From: Labilithrix luteola
GTDB taxonomy: Bacteria; Myxococcota_A; Polyangia; Polyangiales; Polyangiaceae
DNA: 64,000 bases
NCBI RefSeq assembly: GCF_001263205.1
Contig: NZ_CP012333.1
Span: 5,371,001-5,435,000 of the forward strand
Direction of reading: 5' to 3'
Positions within the stretch are counted from its first letter, which is position 1. The number at the start of each line of letters is the position of its first letter. This document shows positions 1 through 8,737 of this stretch, piece after piece. A program made the translations under genes and the position numbers. The notes beneath the pieces were generated by a model. That model saw nothing but the letters and a program-made list of their open reading frames with translations, was not told where the DNA came from and did not search any database.

Positions 1-42
1 CATCGGTTCGCGCGCGCCCCTCCCCCAACGCGCGAGCCCCCC

Positions 43-80
43 GTGCCCAGGTGGTCAGCCCGCCTGGGCACACTTATTTT
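43..80 (+). terminator. Rho-independent terminator of an upstream gene
   Basis: A perfect 9-bp inverted repeat (GTGCCCAGG at 43-51, CCTGGGCAC at 63-71) with an 11-nt loop is followed by the T-rich run TTATTTT at 74-80. The T tract follows on the plus strand only, so it should end a plus-strand transcript entering from the left of the window. Confidence 0.7.
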
Positions 81-194
81 GTACTCGCGAACTCGCTGCG
101 CTCGTTCGCTCGTTCCTGACCGGTAGCTCTCGCTTGCAGTACATCGTGAGGCGGCAGCGCGCTCGGGCGATCACGCTTTGGCTCTGTGACGTAC

Positions 195-428
195 GCGTTC
201 GACGCCTTCGGGAACGGTTTCGCGCGCGCTGTCTGCGAGTGCGCGTTCGACGCGTTCGGGAATGGTCTTGCGCGCGTGGTCTGCGAGTGCGCGTTCGACG
301 CGTTCGGGAACTGTCTCGCCCGCGTGTTCTCTGCGAGTGCGCGCTCGGCGCCTTCGTGAGCGGTGTTCACGGCGAGGGCGCACTCGACGCCTCGTGAACG
401 GTCATGCGCGCCTGTTCTTCGTGAGTGC
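195..428. repeat. Five degenerate copies of a ~48-nt tandem repeat
   Basis: Units begin at 195, 243, 291, 341 and 380 with GCG(T/C)TCGACG or a close variant, and four end in GAGTGC. The first two are exactly 48 nt; the others are 50, 39 and 49 nt. Because 48 is a multiple of three, several frames stay open through the array and encode 16-residue repeats on the minus strand, such as ARPFPNASNAHSQT. None of these frames has a convincing ribosome-binding site or a recognisable domain, so I treat the array as non-coding or of unknown function. Confidence 0.7.
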
Positions 429-496
429 GTGATCCATGCTTCGTCCACAATCTTGGTGGGTGAGGGGGATGAGCCTCGCGTGATGGGCTGAGGCAT

Positions 497-518
497 CGAA
501 GCCAAACCGAAGCCAAAC
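497..518. repeat. Perfect 11-bp tandem duplication
   Basis: CGAAGCCAAAC occurs twice head to tail (497-507 and 508-518), about 90 bp before the first gene. It could be a protein-binding pair or a replication slip. The rest of 429-610 shows no gene. Confidence 0.5.
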
Positions 519-610
519 GGGATGACCGCCCTGGCCTGATGTTGGCGCGGTCACGGTACTGGTTCGCAACCACTCATTCGTCCCGCAAGCGGACCTCCCA
601 AAGGGGCTTC

Positions 611-1063
611 ATGCACCGCGTACACACGTTGTTTCTCGCCGTTCTTCCTTTCGCCATGGCTTGTTCGAGCTCGACGACGTCGTCGTCCTCATCCTCCGAC
701 GCTGGCGGCACCACGAATGCCGCGTCCGTCGATCTTGGTAAGACGATCGCGACGAAGAATGCCTGCGCGAGCTGTCACGGAGCCGACTATGCGGGCAGCG
801 CATCGGGGATCCCCGGCAATCCGAACGTCAATGCACCGAACGTGACGTCCGACGAGCAAACCGGCGTTGGAGGTTGGTCCGACGAGCAGCTCGCAGCGGC
901 CATTCGCACCGGCGTCGACGACGAGGGAAAGTCGCTTTGTTCGGTGATGCCGAAATTCGGCAGTCTCAGTGATGCCGACGTCGCCAACCTCGTGGCCTAT
1001 CTACGAAGCGTGCCGGCCGTGTCGAAGGACATTCCGGCGACCGACTGTCCCGCCGTCAAATGA
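611..1063 (+). CDS. Monoheme c-type cytochrome lipoprotein
   Basis: This 150-residue protein should carry one covalently bound heme and move electrons at the periplasmic membrane surface. The N-terminus (basic start, hydrophobic core, FAMAC with Cys18) is a lipoprotein signal, followed by a Ser/Thr-rich linker. The heme motif CASCH is at residues 52-56 and a likely axial Met lies in the later MPKFG. The ATG at 611 was chosen because AAGGGG precedes it and the signal begins there, although the frame is open from 539. It starts a run of four redox-related genes on the plus strand. The electron partner is unknown. Confidence 0.85.
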   Translation: MHRVHTLFLAVLPFAMACSSSTTSSSSSSDAGGTTNAASVDLGKTIATKNACASCHGADYAGSASGIPGNPNVNAPNVTSDEQTGVGGWSDEQLAAAIRTGVDDEGKSLCSVMPKFGSLSDADVANLVAYLRSVPAVSKDIPATDCPAVK

Positions 1064-1205
1064 TTGGGCTGCGCTGCGCCCAGGCCCGCTGACGACTGCA
1101 TCGCGCGGGGGCGGGCTTACGATTTGCCCGCCTGCTGTCGGCGACTTCAGGGCACCTGGTTCATGTGGCGCCACCTCGTCGAAGAGTGGCGCCAAGGAGC
1201 CTTCT

Positions 1206-1754
1206 ATGTCCGCGACGAAGTCCAAGGTCCTGCTCGTTGTTCCTTTCCTGGCGCTCGTCCCGCTAACGGCCGGCGCGGCGCTAGGGCCTGCCTCGCAAAG
1301 CTCGGTGACGTTCGACGCGGCGGGGCCCGGCGGAATGAAGATCGAAGGGACCACCAAGGCCCTGGCCGTCCGTGAAGACGGGCCCGACGTTCGCGTGACG
1401 GTGGCGCTCGATGGTCTCGCGACGGGAATTGCACTTCGCGATCGACACATGCGTGAGAAGTATCTCGAAGTGGCGAAGTACCCGACGGCCGAGTTCGTCG
1501 TCCCGCGCGGCAACTTGCAGTTTCCGAAAGCGGGGGCAGTGAGCGGTGATGCCGACGGAACAATCACCATCCACGGCGTGTCGCGACCCGCGAAGATCCA
1601 TTACACCGCCCGCCCAGGGCAGGACGGAATCGACGTAACGGGTGCCACGCAAGTGAAGATGACCGATTTTGGTATCAACGTTCCTTCGTATCTCGGCGTC
1701 ACGGTCAAACCGAATGTCGATATCGCCGTCACGTTCCATACGAAAGACAGCTGA
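1206..1754 (+). CDS. YceI-family periplasmic lipocalin-like protein
   Basis: This 182-residue protein has a clear signal peptide (about residues 1-24) followed by a YceI-like beta-barrel. Family features include the early S-V-T-F-D-A strand, the conserved R-D-x-H-M-R stretch, KYPTAEF, and a terminal segment ending in AVTFHTKDS. YceI proteins bind isoprenoid-like lipids, and some are linked to quinone-dependent redox. AAGGAG about 7 nt before the ATG supports the start. It lies between two cytochrome genes, so a role in handling a lipid redox carrier is plausible but inferred. Confidence 0.85.
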   Translation: MSATKSKVLLVVPFLALVPLTAGAALGPASQSSVTFDAAGPGGMKIEGTTKALAVREDGPDVRVTVALDGLATGIALRDRHMREKYLEVAKYPTAEFVVPRGNLQFPKAGAVSGDADGTITIHGVSRPAKIHYTARPGQDGIDVTGATQVKMTDFGINVPSYLGVTVKPNVDIAVTFHTKDS

Positions 1755-1782
1755 ACGGTTCACTCGTTCGTTTGCAGTGCCA

Positions 1783-3036
1783 ATGAAGAGATTCTTCCGA
1801 CGTACCCGGAGGCGGCTGCCTTCGTGGTTGGTCTTCGTCGTGGCCGTCGTTTCGACTCTGGCTTGGACGCGCGCTGCCAGCGCTTACGCGTGGATGATTC
1901 GCCACGAGTACAACGGCTGCGTCCAATGTCACGCCGATCCGTCCGGTGGGGGGCTCCTCACGGAGTACGGACGAGCACAAGGCGTCGTGCTCCTCGCCAG
2001 CCGCTATGGCAAGGATGCGACCGACGAGGAGCCCGGCAAGATCAAGGATTTTGCTTTTGGTCTCGTCCCGCTGCCGAGTCCGCTCTTGCTCGGAGGGGAT
2101 TACCGGCTACTGAACTTCAATCAGCATCTCTCGGTCCCTGGAGCGCCCTCGACGACCACGTCGCGCTGGATTCAGATGCAGGCGGACCTGGAAGGTCAGC
2201 TCACGTTCGGTCGCTTCCGCGCGAATGGCAGCATTGGCTATGACCATAATGGTGCGCAGGCCGCGGCGATCACGCATCGTCAAACGGACAACCTGATTTC
2301 GCGCGTCCACTGGCTGGGCGTCGATCTCGGTTCCGACAACGAGTTCTTGCTTCGCGCCGGGCGCATGAACCTGCCCTACGGCCTTCGGATCATCGAGCAC
2401 GAGACCTTCGTCCGCATCAGCACGCGGACGGACATCAACGCCGCGCAACAAGACGGCGTTGCGTTTGCGTGGAACGGCGAAGGTCTGCGCGCCGAGATCA
2501 TGGCCATTCTCGGTAACTATCAGATCAATCCCGATCGGTTTCGCGAGCGCGGATACAGCGGATACATCGAATGGTCACCCCATCCGAAGATCGCCGCTGG
2601 TCTGAGCAGCCAGGTCACGCACGTGGAGGCGGATCCTCAGCTTGCCGGCTATCCGGAGCTCTGGCGACAGTCCCACGGGCTCTTTGCGCGATTCACCCCG
2701 TGGAAGCCCCTCGTCGTGATGGCGGAGGGCGATCTGTTGGTCAACTCGACGCCCTCGTCGCCCTCGTCGCCGGATCGCGGCGGACCCTTGGGGCATGCGA
2801 CGTTGCTCCAAGCCGACGTGGAAGTCTGGCAAGGCCTGCATCTGATCGCGACGGGGGAAACGTTGAGGCCTTCGTCCCACGGCGTCGACCTGTCGTATGG
2901 CGCGTGGGGCTCCGTCGCGTGGTTCTTCCTCCCTCACTTCGACGTTCGCGGAGACGCCATCTGGCAACACCTCTCCACGGGAGGCCCCGCGTTCACACAG
3001 ACCCTCTATCTCGCACAGCTCCACGGGTACCTGTGA
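1783..3036 (+). CDS. Monoheme cytochrome fused to a beta-barrel-like domain
   Basis: This 417-residue exported protein has a signal peptide ending near AASA (residue 34), one heme motif CVQCH at 46-50 followed by a Pro/Gly-rich turn, then about 340 residues of alternating polar/hydrophobic, aromatic-rich sequence resembling a porin (for example RAGRMNLPYGLRII). One heme followed by a barrel is the layout of Cyc2-type outer-membrane cytochromes; I claim similarity of layout only. The next gene overlaps its stop codon by 4 nt, implying coupled synthesis. The protein does not end in the usual aromatic barrel signal, which weakens the barrel assignment. Confidence 0.6.
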   Translation: MKRFFRRTRRRLPSWLVFVVAVVSTLAWTRAASAYAWMIRHEYNGCVQCHADPSGGGLLTEYGRAQGVVLLASRYGKDATDEEPGKIKDFAFGLVPLPSPLLLGGDYRLLNFNQHLSVPGAPSTTTSRWIQMQADLEGQLTFGRFRANGSIGYDHNGAQAAAITHRQTDNLISRVHWLGVDLGSDNEFLLRAGRMNLPYGLRIIEHETFVRISTRTDINAAQQDGVAFAWNGEGLRAEIMAILGNYQINPDRFRERGYSGYIEWSPHPKIAAGLSSQVTHVEADPQLAGYPELWRQSHGLFARFTPWKPLVVMAEGDLLVNSTPSSPSSPDRGGPLGHATLLQADVEVWQGLHLIATGETLRPSSHGVDLSYGAWGSVAWFFLPHFDVRGDAIWQHLSTGGPAFTQTLYLAQLHGYL

Positions 3037-3518
3037 AACACCGCGCACTCGGGCTCATGGCCTTCGCCGCGCTCGCATCGCTTTCGTCGACGGCGAGCGC
3101 CACCCCCAATTTCCCTTCCGCGCTCCAGAGCGATCTCGGTCTCGCGTCGGCGCCCGACTGTTCGCTTTGCCACGCGGGGGCGCCCAGCTCGACGACGGCG
3201 ACGACGCCCTTCGCCCTCTCGATGCGAAGCGCCGGTCTCGTCGCGTACGACACCGGCTCGCTCGCGTCGGCCCTGGACAAGCTCGAGGCGGATGGGACGG
3301 ACAGCGACGGCGACTGCGTCCCCGACGTTACCGAGCTCCGCCAAGGCCAGGATCCGAACGTATCGAACGGAGGTTCGTGTGGCGGTGGCGTCTCGACCGC
3401 GTCGCCTCCTCGCTATGGGTGCGGGGCCACGATCACACCGACCCGAGCGCCGGCGTGGTCCGCGGCCTTCGTGCTCGTTGCACTGAGCCTCCTGGTCGTG
3501 CGCCGGCGTCGGAACTGA
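3033..3518 (+). CDS. Monoheme secreted protein with MYXO-CTERM tail
   Basis: A GTG at 3033 overlaps the previous stop as GTGA, so translation is probably coupled. The 161-residue product has a signal peptide ending near SASA (residues 1-23), a single heme motif CSLCH (43-47), an acidic DSDGD segment that may bind calcium, and a C-terminal tail with YGCGAT, a hydrophobic helix and RRRR. That tail matches the MYXO-CTERM sorting pattern of myxobacterial surface proteins. It may form an outer-membrane or surface electron relay with the preceding cytochrome-barrel protein (inference). Confidence 0.65.
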   Translation: MKHRALGLMAFAALASLSSTASATPNFPSALQSDLGLASAPDCSLCHAGAPSSTTATTPFALSMRSAGLVAYDTGSLASALDKLEADGTDSDGDCVPDVTELRQGQDPNVSNGGSCGGGVSTASPPRYGCGATITPTRAPAWSAAFVLVALSLLVVRRRRN

Positions 3519-3682
3519 GCTCGAACTCATTCCGAATCGAGGATCCCCAGGCGCTTCGCGAGCTGATGAAGGTTGCTCCGGTGCACGGCCTCTCTGAGTC
3601 CTCGACCTCACGGTCGTCGTGGACGTCAACGCGCGCGGCGCCCTCTCTCGCGCGCTATCTATTTTCGCCCCGAGGAGATCCG

Positions 3683-5857
3683 TCAGGTCCGTCCGAGGCG
3701 AAGAGAGTTCAGCACGACCGTGATCGAGCTCGTTGCCATCGCGGCCGCCGCCATCACCGGTGTCACGAGGCCTGCGGAGGCCAGGGCAATTGCAATGACG
3801 TTGTATCCGAGGGCCCACCCGAGGTTCTGCTTCATCACGCGACGTGTCTTCCGCGCGAGATCGAGCGCCTCGACGACGTGCGAAATGCCTTCGGCTCGAA
3901 TCACGACGTGCGCGGCTCCGAGCGCGACATCGGTCGCACCATGGGCCGCGATCCCACAATCGGCGGCGGCGATCGCGGGGCCGTCGTTGAGGCCGTCCCC
4001 GATGAACGCAACGACGCGTCCTTCGCGGCGGGACACTTCGAGCATCGCGGCCTTCTCCTCCGGATCGACCGCACCTCGCGCAGCGGTGATCCCGAGCCGG
4101 TGCGCGACGTCGGCAACGACCTCCTCGCGATCGCCGCTTGCGATGGCACAAGCGATGCCACGGCGGTGAAGCGCGGAGGCAGCTCCTGCTGCGTCCGCCC
4201 GAACGGCGTCGGCCACGAGGATCGTTCCGAGCCAGCGTCCCGCGCTGGCCACGTGCACGGCGCTCTTCGACGCGGGGATTGTGTGGGGCGCGTGGAGATC
4301 AGGGGCGGCCGCGGAAGCGAGCTCACGCACGAACAGGAACGCTCCGACACGGATGAGCGTCCCATCCGTTCCACGCCACTCGACGCCTTTGCCGGGAAAC
4401 GTTCGCGCCGCTCCGGCCAAGACGAGCGGCGCTTCCGTCGACGCACGAATCGCGCGTGCGAACGGGTGCTCGCTTCCTTGTTCGGCGAGGGCGGCGGACG
4501 CAACGAGCTCGTCGCGCGTGACGCCGGGGGCGGGAAGGAGATCCGTGACGATCGGCGCGCCGGTGGTCAAGGTGCCTGTCTTGTCGAAGACGATCGAATC
4601 GATACGGGCGGCGCGCTCGATGGCGTCACCGTCACGGAAGAGGATCCCCCGGCGTGCGGCGCGCCCCGCGGCGACGAGAAGAGCCATCGGCGTCGCGAGT
4701 CCGAGCGCGCAGGGACATGCGACCACCAGCACGGCGACGGCCCTCAAGAGCGCGATGGATGTGCTCCCTGTCAGCGCGCGGTTCACCAGCGCCGTGAGCG
4801 CCGCCGTGACTAGCACGACGACGGTGAGCTTGGCGGCGAAGCGGTCGGCGAGCGCCTGCATTGGCGCACGGCGCGCAAGGAGGCGATCCACGGCACCTGC
4901 AATCCGATCGAGCGCACGTGAGCCGACGGCATTCGTGACTTCGAGCAAGAGGACGCCGTCGTGGTTCAGCGTACCGGCTTCGACGAGATCACCCGACGCT
5001 ACCCGAAGAGGCCGCGCTTCACCGGTCAGCAGAGATCGATCGACGTACGACTCTCCGGTCTCGACGCGCCCGTCTAGCGGAACGCGCTCGCCAGGCCGGA
5101 TGCGGATCCGGGCACCGGGCTCGACCGTCCGCGCGTCGACGTCGGTCTCGAGCCCGCCGTCATCGATCCGATGTGCCAGAGGCGGTGACAAGGAGAGCAG
5201 CGAGTGCACCGAGTCGATTCCGCGCTTCCGCGCAGAGCGCTCGATCAATCGGCCGAGCAGCAGGAACGTGACTATCATGCCCGACGTGTCGAAGTAGACG
5301 TCGGACGAGCCGAGCGAGAGGACGACCGCCGAGTACGCGAACGTCGCGACGGCGCCCAGCGAGACGAGCAGGTCCATGCCGGGCGCGTGCTGGCGCAGCG
5401 AACGCACGGCCCCCGCCAGAAATGGCGCGCCTCCGAAGGCCAGCGTGGGCAGCGTCAACACGCCGGTCGCAAACGCGAGCCACCAGCGTGCGCGCGCGTC
5501 CGACGCATCCACTGCGCCGACATACAGCACGAGCGAGGGGAGCATCGCGTTCATGCAGAAGAAGGCGGAGAGGGCGAGGCGAATCCGAAGGCCGACCAGC
5601 TCCTCTTCGGTGTTGTCACCGCCGCGTTCGTGCGCGCGGTACCCGAGTGCCTCGATGCGCGCCTTCGCCCGAGCGGCGTCGAAGTGGCGGGGATCCCACT
5701 CGAGCGACAACGTGCCCGCCGCGTAGTTCACCGTCGCGGTAGCGACTCCCGACTCGCGCGCGAGCACGCGCTCGATACGTGCTGCGCAGCTCGCGCACGA
5801 CATCCCCTCGATCGCGAACGAAGCGCAGCTCCTTGCCTCCGGGGCGTCCGACGTCAC
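3683..5857 (-). CDS. ccoI: Copper-translocating P1B ATPase, CcoI/FixI type
   Basis: This 724-residue pump should export Cu(I) for assembly of the cbb3 oxidase. It has an N-terminal heavy-metal domain (GMSCASC, Cys21 and Cys24), then membrane helices, the ion-site motif ACPCALG, the phosphorylation motif DKTGTLT, the SEHPFARA nucleotide-domain motif and GDGLNDG. I chose the GTG at 5857 because it overlaps the stop of the upstream cytochrome gene as GTGA and has AAAGG before it; a longer start at 5980 would run 126 nt into that gene. It is the last gene of the ccoNO operon. The 164 bp beyond its end (3519-3682) hold no visible gene. Confidence 0.9.
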   Translation of the reverse strand: MTSDAPEARSCASFAIEGMSCASCAARIERVLARESGVATATVNYAAGTLSLEWDPRHFDAARAKARIEALGYRAHERGGDNTEEELVGLRIRLALSAFFCMNAMLPSLVLYVGAVDASDARARWWLAFATGVLTLPTLAFGGAPFLAGAVRSLRQHAPGMDLLVSLGAVATFAYSAVVLSLGSSDVYFDTSGMIVTFLLLGRLIERSARKRGIDSVHSLLSLSPPLAHRIDDGGLETDVDARTVEPGARIRIRPGERVPLDGRVETGESYVDRSLLTGEARPLRVASGDLVEAGTLNHDGVLLLEVTNAVGSRALDRIAGAVDRLLARRAPMQALADRFAAKLTVVVLVTAALTALVNRALTGSTSIALLRAVAVLVVACPCALGLATPMALLVAAGRAARRGILFRDGDAIERAARIDSIVFDKTGTLTTGAPIVTDLLPAPGVTRDELVASAALAEQGSEHPFARAIRASTEAPLVLAGAARTFPGKGVEWRGTDGTLIRVGAFLFVRELASAAAPDLHAPHTIPASKSAVHVASAGRWLGTILVADAVRADAAGAASALHRRGIACAIASGDREEVVADVAHRLGITAARGAVDPEEKAAMLEVSRREGRVVAFIGDGLNDGPAIAAADCGIAAHGATDVALGAAHVVIRAEGISHVVEALDLARKTRRVMKQNLGWALGYNVIAIALASAGLVTPVMAAAAMATSSITVVLNSLRLGRT

Positions 5858-6474
5858 GGAGCCTTTCGACGAGCAAGAAGCAGCTCGTCGCCTCCATTCC
5901 ACGGTTCCGTCCTGCCCGCGAGCGACTCGCGGACTGCCCGTACGTCCTCTTCGGTGATCTCCGGGGCCTGGTTCCCCCACGAGCTCCGTTCGTGCGTGAG
6001 AACCGCGGCGATCTCGGCGTCACGCAGCGTGCGGAGTGCCGGCATGGTGTTCTGGTAGCGCTCGCCGTTCACTTCGATGGGCCCCTGGAGGCCCAAGAGG
6101 ACGATACGGATGGGGGTCTCCTTGTCTTCGAGGAGCCACGTCGATCCCACGAGCGGAGGGAACGTCTTCGGTATGCCCAGCCCGCTAGCCTGATGGCAGG
6201 GCGCGCAGCTCGCCTGGAAGACGGCCTGGCCGTTCACCTCCGTGCTTGCCGCCACGGTCTGCGGCGAGCGCTCGTCGCCCGCGAACGAGAAGTCGTCGCC
6301 GCCGTGCTGCACCAGGTACGTGAACCCAGACGCCCCGAAGACTCCGAAGAGTACGAGGAAGAGCGCCGGCAGAGGGCCGCGCGACTCGACCGGTTCCGGA
6401 TTCTCTCGACGGATCTGCGCCGCCCCACCAGTCGCCCCACCTTCTTCGCGGGCGTTTGCCTGATGGGCCTTCAT
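5854..6474 (-). CDS. Membrane-anchored monoheme cytochrome c (CcoP position)
   Basis: This 206-residue protein has a cytoplasmic N-terminus, one membrane helix (about 36-55) and a single periplasmic cytochrome c domain with CAPCH at 90-94 and a likely axial Met in NTMPAL. It occupies the place of CcoP in a cbb3 oxidase operon and overlaps ccoO by ATGA, so it probably feeds electrons to CcoO/CcoN. Classical CcoP carries two heme motifs; only one is visible here. The charged C-terminal tail has no recognised function. Confidence 0.8.
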   Translation of the reverse strand: MKAHQANAREEGGATGGAAQIRRENPEPVESRGPLPALFLVLFGVFGASGFTYLVQHGGDDFSFAGDERSPQTVAASTEVNGQAVFQASCAPCHQASGLGIPKTFPPLVGSTWLLEDKETPIRIVLLGLQGPIEVNGERYQNTMPALRTLRDAEIAAVLTHERSSWGNQAPEITEEDVRAVRESLAGRTEPWNGGDELLLARRKAP

Positions 6475-7094
6475 CGTGGTGCACCGCTATTCAGGTTTGC
6501 TTGCTCGGAGGTGTATTTCAGATATCGCGACGGATACGTGTGATCGAGGGAGACGAGATAGGCAATGAGCGCAGCGGCGTCGCGCTTTGCGACCACGAAG
6601 CCTTCCTTGGGTGCGAGCTCGGGCGGCAAGTCGACTCGGACGTCATCGGGGCCAAGCTCGCGCTTCACCTCGAAGAGGAATGGATACGCCGGCATGATGC
6701 TCCCGGGGACCACGGCTCGTGGATTGTAGAGATGAGTGTAGTGCCAACCCGCGCTCGATTGCCGCGCGCCGATGTTGAATAGATCGGGACCGGTGCGCAT
6801 CGTCCCGAGCTGGTGAGGATGGTCGTAGACGTAATCGCCCGGCGTCGACGGACGACCCCAGCCGCGCTCCGAGTCGGGCGCGAACGCGCGGTCGGTGGGT
6901 TGTTGCGTGTGGCAGTAGACGCAGCCGAGCGACACGTAGACGTCGCGCCCGCGCTGCTGCTCTGTCGTGTACGGCGCGAGGCCCTCCTCGGGTTGCACGA
7001 CCATGAACTGCACGTACGGCATGACCACGAGGATCATGGCCGTGAGGATCAGGACGCCGACGCTCCCGAAGACGATGACGGACAGGCGATTCAC
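6471..7094 (-). CDS. ccoO: cbb3-type cytochrome c oxidase subunit II
   Basis: CcoO/FixO is the monoheme subunit anchored beside CcoN. The 207-residue product has an N-terminal membrane helix (about 5-27), the heme motif CVYCH at 58-62 and the late PGSIMPAYPFLF segment that supplies the axial Met. Family landmarks GRDVYVSLGC, the YDHPHQLGTMRTGPDL block and a final SLDHTYPSRYL are present. The GTG start at 7094 overlaps the ccoN stop as GTGA, and its own stop overlaps the next start as ATGA. Confidence 0.93.
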   Translation of the reverse strand: MNRLSVIVFGSVGVLILTAMILVVMPYVQFMVVQPEEGLAPYTTEQQRGRDVYVSLGCVYCHTQQPTDRAFAPDSERGWGRPSTPGDYVYDHPHQLGTMRTGPDLFNIGARQSSAGWHYTHLYNPRAVVPGSIMPAYPFLFEVKRELGPDDVRVDLPPELAPKEGFVVAKRDAAALIAYLVSLDHTYPSRYLKYTSEQANLNSGAPR

Positions 7095-8737
7095 GCGGCT
7101 TTCTCCATGGTGAGCACGGGCGTTTGGCCGGCGAACGTGCGGACAGGCCCACGCCCAGTCGCCATTGCCCACGTGTGGTACGCAAAGACGAAGTGTCCGA
7201 ACGTCATGAGGACGCCGCCCAGAGTGCGTGCGTGCAAAAAGGGAATCGTCACGCGAACGGAGTCGAGGAACGGCTTCGCCTTGTCGAGCATCGCGAGGCC
7301 CTGCAGCGTGCCGCCGATCGAGAGCGCGCCCACGTAGACGACGATCCCCACGAGCGCAAACCAGAAGTGAGCTCGAATCAGGCTCGGATAGGGCCATTCA
7401 CGCTCGACGAGGCGGGGGAGTATGAAATAGACGGCGCCGAAGATCTCCATCGAGACGAATCCGTAAAGACCCATATGCGCGTGACCGACCGTGAAGTGGG
7501 TAAAGTGGGTTATGCGGTTCAGCGCACGAATCGACTCCAGGCACCCCTCGAGGGACGTTGCCGTGTACATGAGTGCGCCCACCACGACGAAGCGGAGCGT
7601 CGGAGAGTGCTTCAGCGTCGCGAAACGCCCGCGCATCGTGATGTGGTGATTGATCGCCACCGCGATGACGGGGATTGACATCATCACGCTGTGGACGATG
7701 GAGACCGCAATGAGCCACGTCGGAACGGGCCCGCCGATCAGGTGGTGCGCGCCGACCTGGCTGTAGAACAGCGCGAGGCTCCAGAAGCCGATGAGCGACA
7801 GGCCATAAGAGAAGATGGGGCGGCCGAGGACTTTTGGAATGAAGTAGTAGGCGATGGCGAGTCCCATCGGCGTGAGCCATAGGCCGAGCACGTTGTGCGC
7901 GAACCACCAGTTGATCGTCGCGTGTTCGACACCGAAGTGGACGCCAGGGAAGTTCGCGACAAAGAAGAGGATGGGAAACCAGCAGAACGCCGCGCCGAGG
8001 TACCAGGCCGAGACATAGAGGTGTGCCACTCGCTTCGCGCGCAGCGTGAGGAGCAACGGAACGCCGGCCAGCGCGCCGCCAATCACGAAGAGCGCGTCGA
8101 TTGGCCAGGGGAACTCGAGCCACTCGAGGCCATCGGTCCATCCGAATGCGATCGCGAGCAGCCCTGCCACCATTCCGATGTTCCACACGACGACGCCGGC
8201 GGTCGCGAACCTCCCTCCACGCAGCGGCGTGCGAACGAGCCTCGGCATGAGCCACAGCGCGATCGCGATGCCGCCCATCGAGGCGAATCCGTAGATCACC
8301 GCGTTCAGGTGGATCGGCCGAACGCGACCGAAGGTGAACGGCGCCGAGCCCGTGAGCCAGTCGGGGAACGTCATCTTCAGCGAAGAGACGACCCCGTACA
8401 GCGAGCCGATCACGAGCCAGACGATGGCCGAAGCGAGAAAGGCGAGCACGGGCGTGCGCGAGGACACGTCGGCGTCGCGTCGAGCCTGGATGTCCTCGGC
8501 GGAGCGAGCGTCGTCGCGCGAATCGTGCGCATGCGCGCTCTCTGCCAGCGCGGCCACGTCGGTCGCAGAGGCGGCCGGCTCCTCGACTCGGCCGATCTCG
8601 CCAGCGTCGAAGATGATGGTCGCCCCGGTCTTTTGCCACGAGACGCGATTGCGCGTGATGGACCAGAGAAGAATCAGCAGGCCTGCCATGCCCACCAGAA
8701 ACGTGAAGAGCACGAGGGAGAGGACTGCCGCGTTCAT
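7091..8737 (-). CDS. ccoN: cbb3-type cytochrome c oxidase catalytic subunit I
   Basis: CcoN reduces O2 at a heme/CuB centre and pumps protons. The 548-residue protein shows the early heme-ligand helix RPIHLNAVIYGF, the EHATINWWFAHNVLG helix, the CuB pair in GAHHLIG, INHH, and the late heme ligands in THFTVGHAHMG. It is longer than usual at the N-terminus: an extra helix (4-25) and a charged 70-residue linker precede the canonical core, which begins near residue 95. The ATG at 8737 overlaps the preceding stop as ATGA. No separate ccoS, ccoG or ccoH is visible in this cluster. Confidence 0.95.
   Translation of the reverse strand: MNAAVLSLVLFTFLVGMAGLLILLWSITRNRVSWQKTGATIIFDAGEIGRVEEPAASATDVAALAESAHAHDSRDDARSAEDIQARRDADVSSRTPVLAFLASAIVWLVIGSLYGVVSSLKMTFPDWLTGSAPFTFGRVRPIHLNAVIYGFASMGGIAIALWLMPRLVRTPLRGGRFATAGVVVWNIGMVAGLLAIAFGWTDGLEWLEFPWPIDALFVIGGALAGVPLLLTLRAKRVAHLYVSAWYLGAAFCWFPILFFVANFPGVHFGVEHATINWWFAHNVLGLWLTPMGLAIAYYFIPKVLGRPIFSYGLSLIGFWSLALFYSQVGAHHLIGGPVPTWLIAVSIVHSVMMSIPVIAVAINHHITMRGRFATLKHSPTLRFVVVGALMYTATSLEGCLESIRALNRITHFTHFTVGHAHMGLYGFVSMEIFGAVYFILPRLVEREWPYPSLIRAHFWFALVGIVVYVGALSIGGTLQGLAMLDKAKPFLDSVRVTIPFLHARTLGGVLMTFGHFVFAYHTWAMATGRGPVRTFAGQTPVLTMEKAA

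Noticed and set aside
195..428. CRISPR array
   Set aside because: Repeats are tandem without unique spacers and no cas gene is present.
74..505. A 143-codon minus-strand frame through the 48-nt repeats
   Set aside because: No ribosome-binding site or domain; it is open because the repeat period is a multiple of three, and other frames are open too.
532..547. Possible sigma-54 element TGGCCTGATGTTGGCG before the first cytochrome gene
   Set aside because: Spacing fits but the -12 block is poor and no activator is near.
2897..4813. Plus-strand frame of 638 codons opposite ccoI
   Set aside because: Overlaps two well-supported genes and is rich in Arg/Gly/Glu without any domain.
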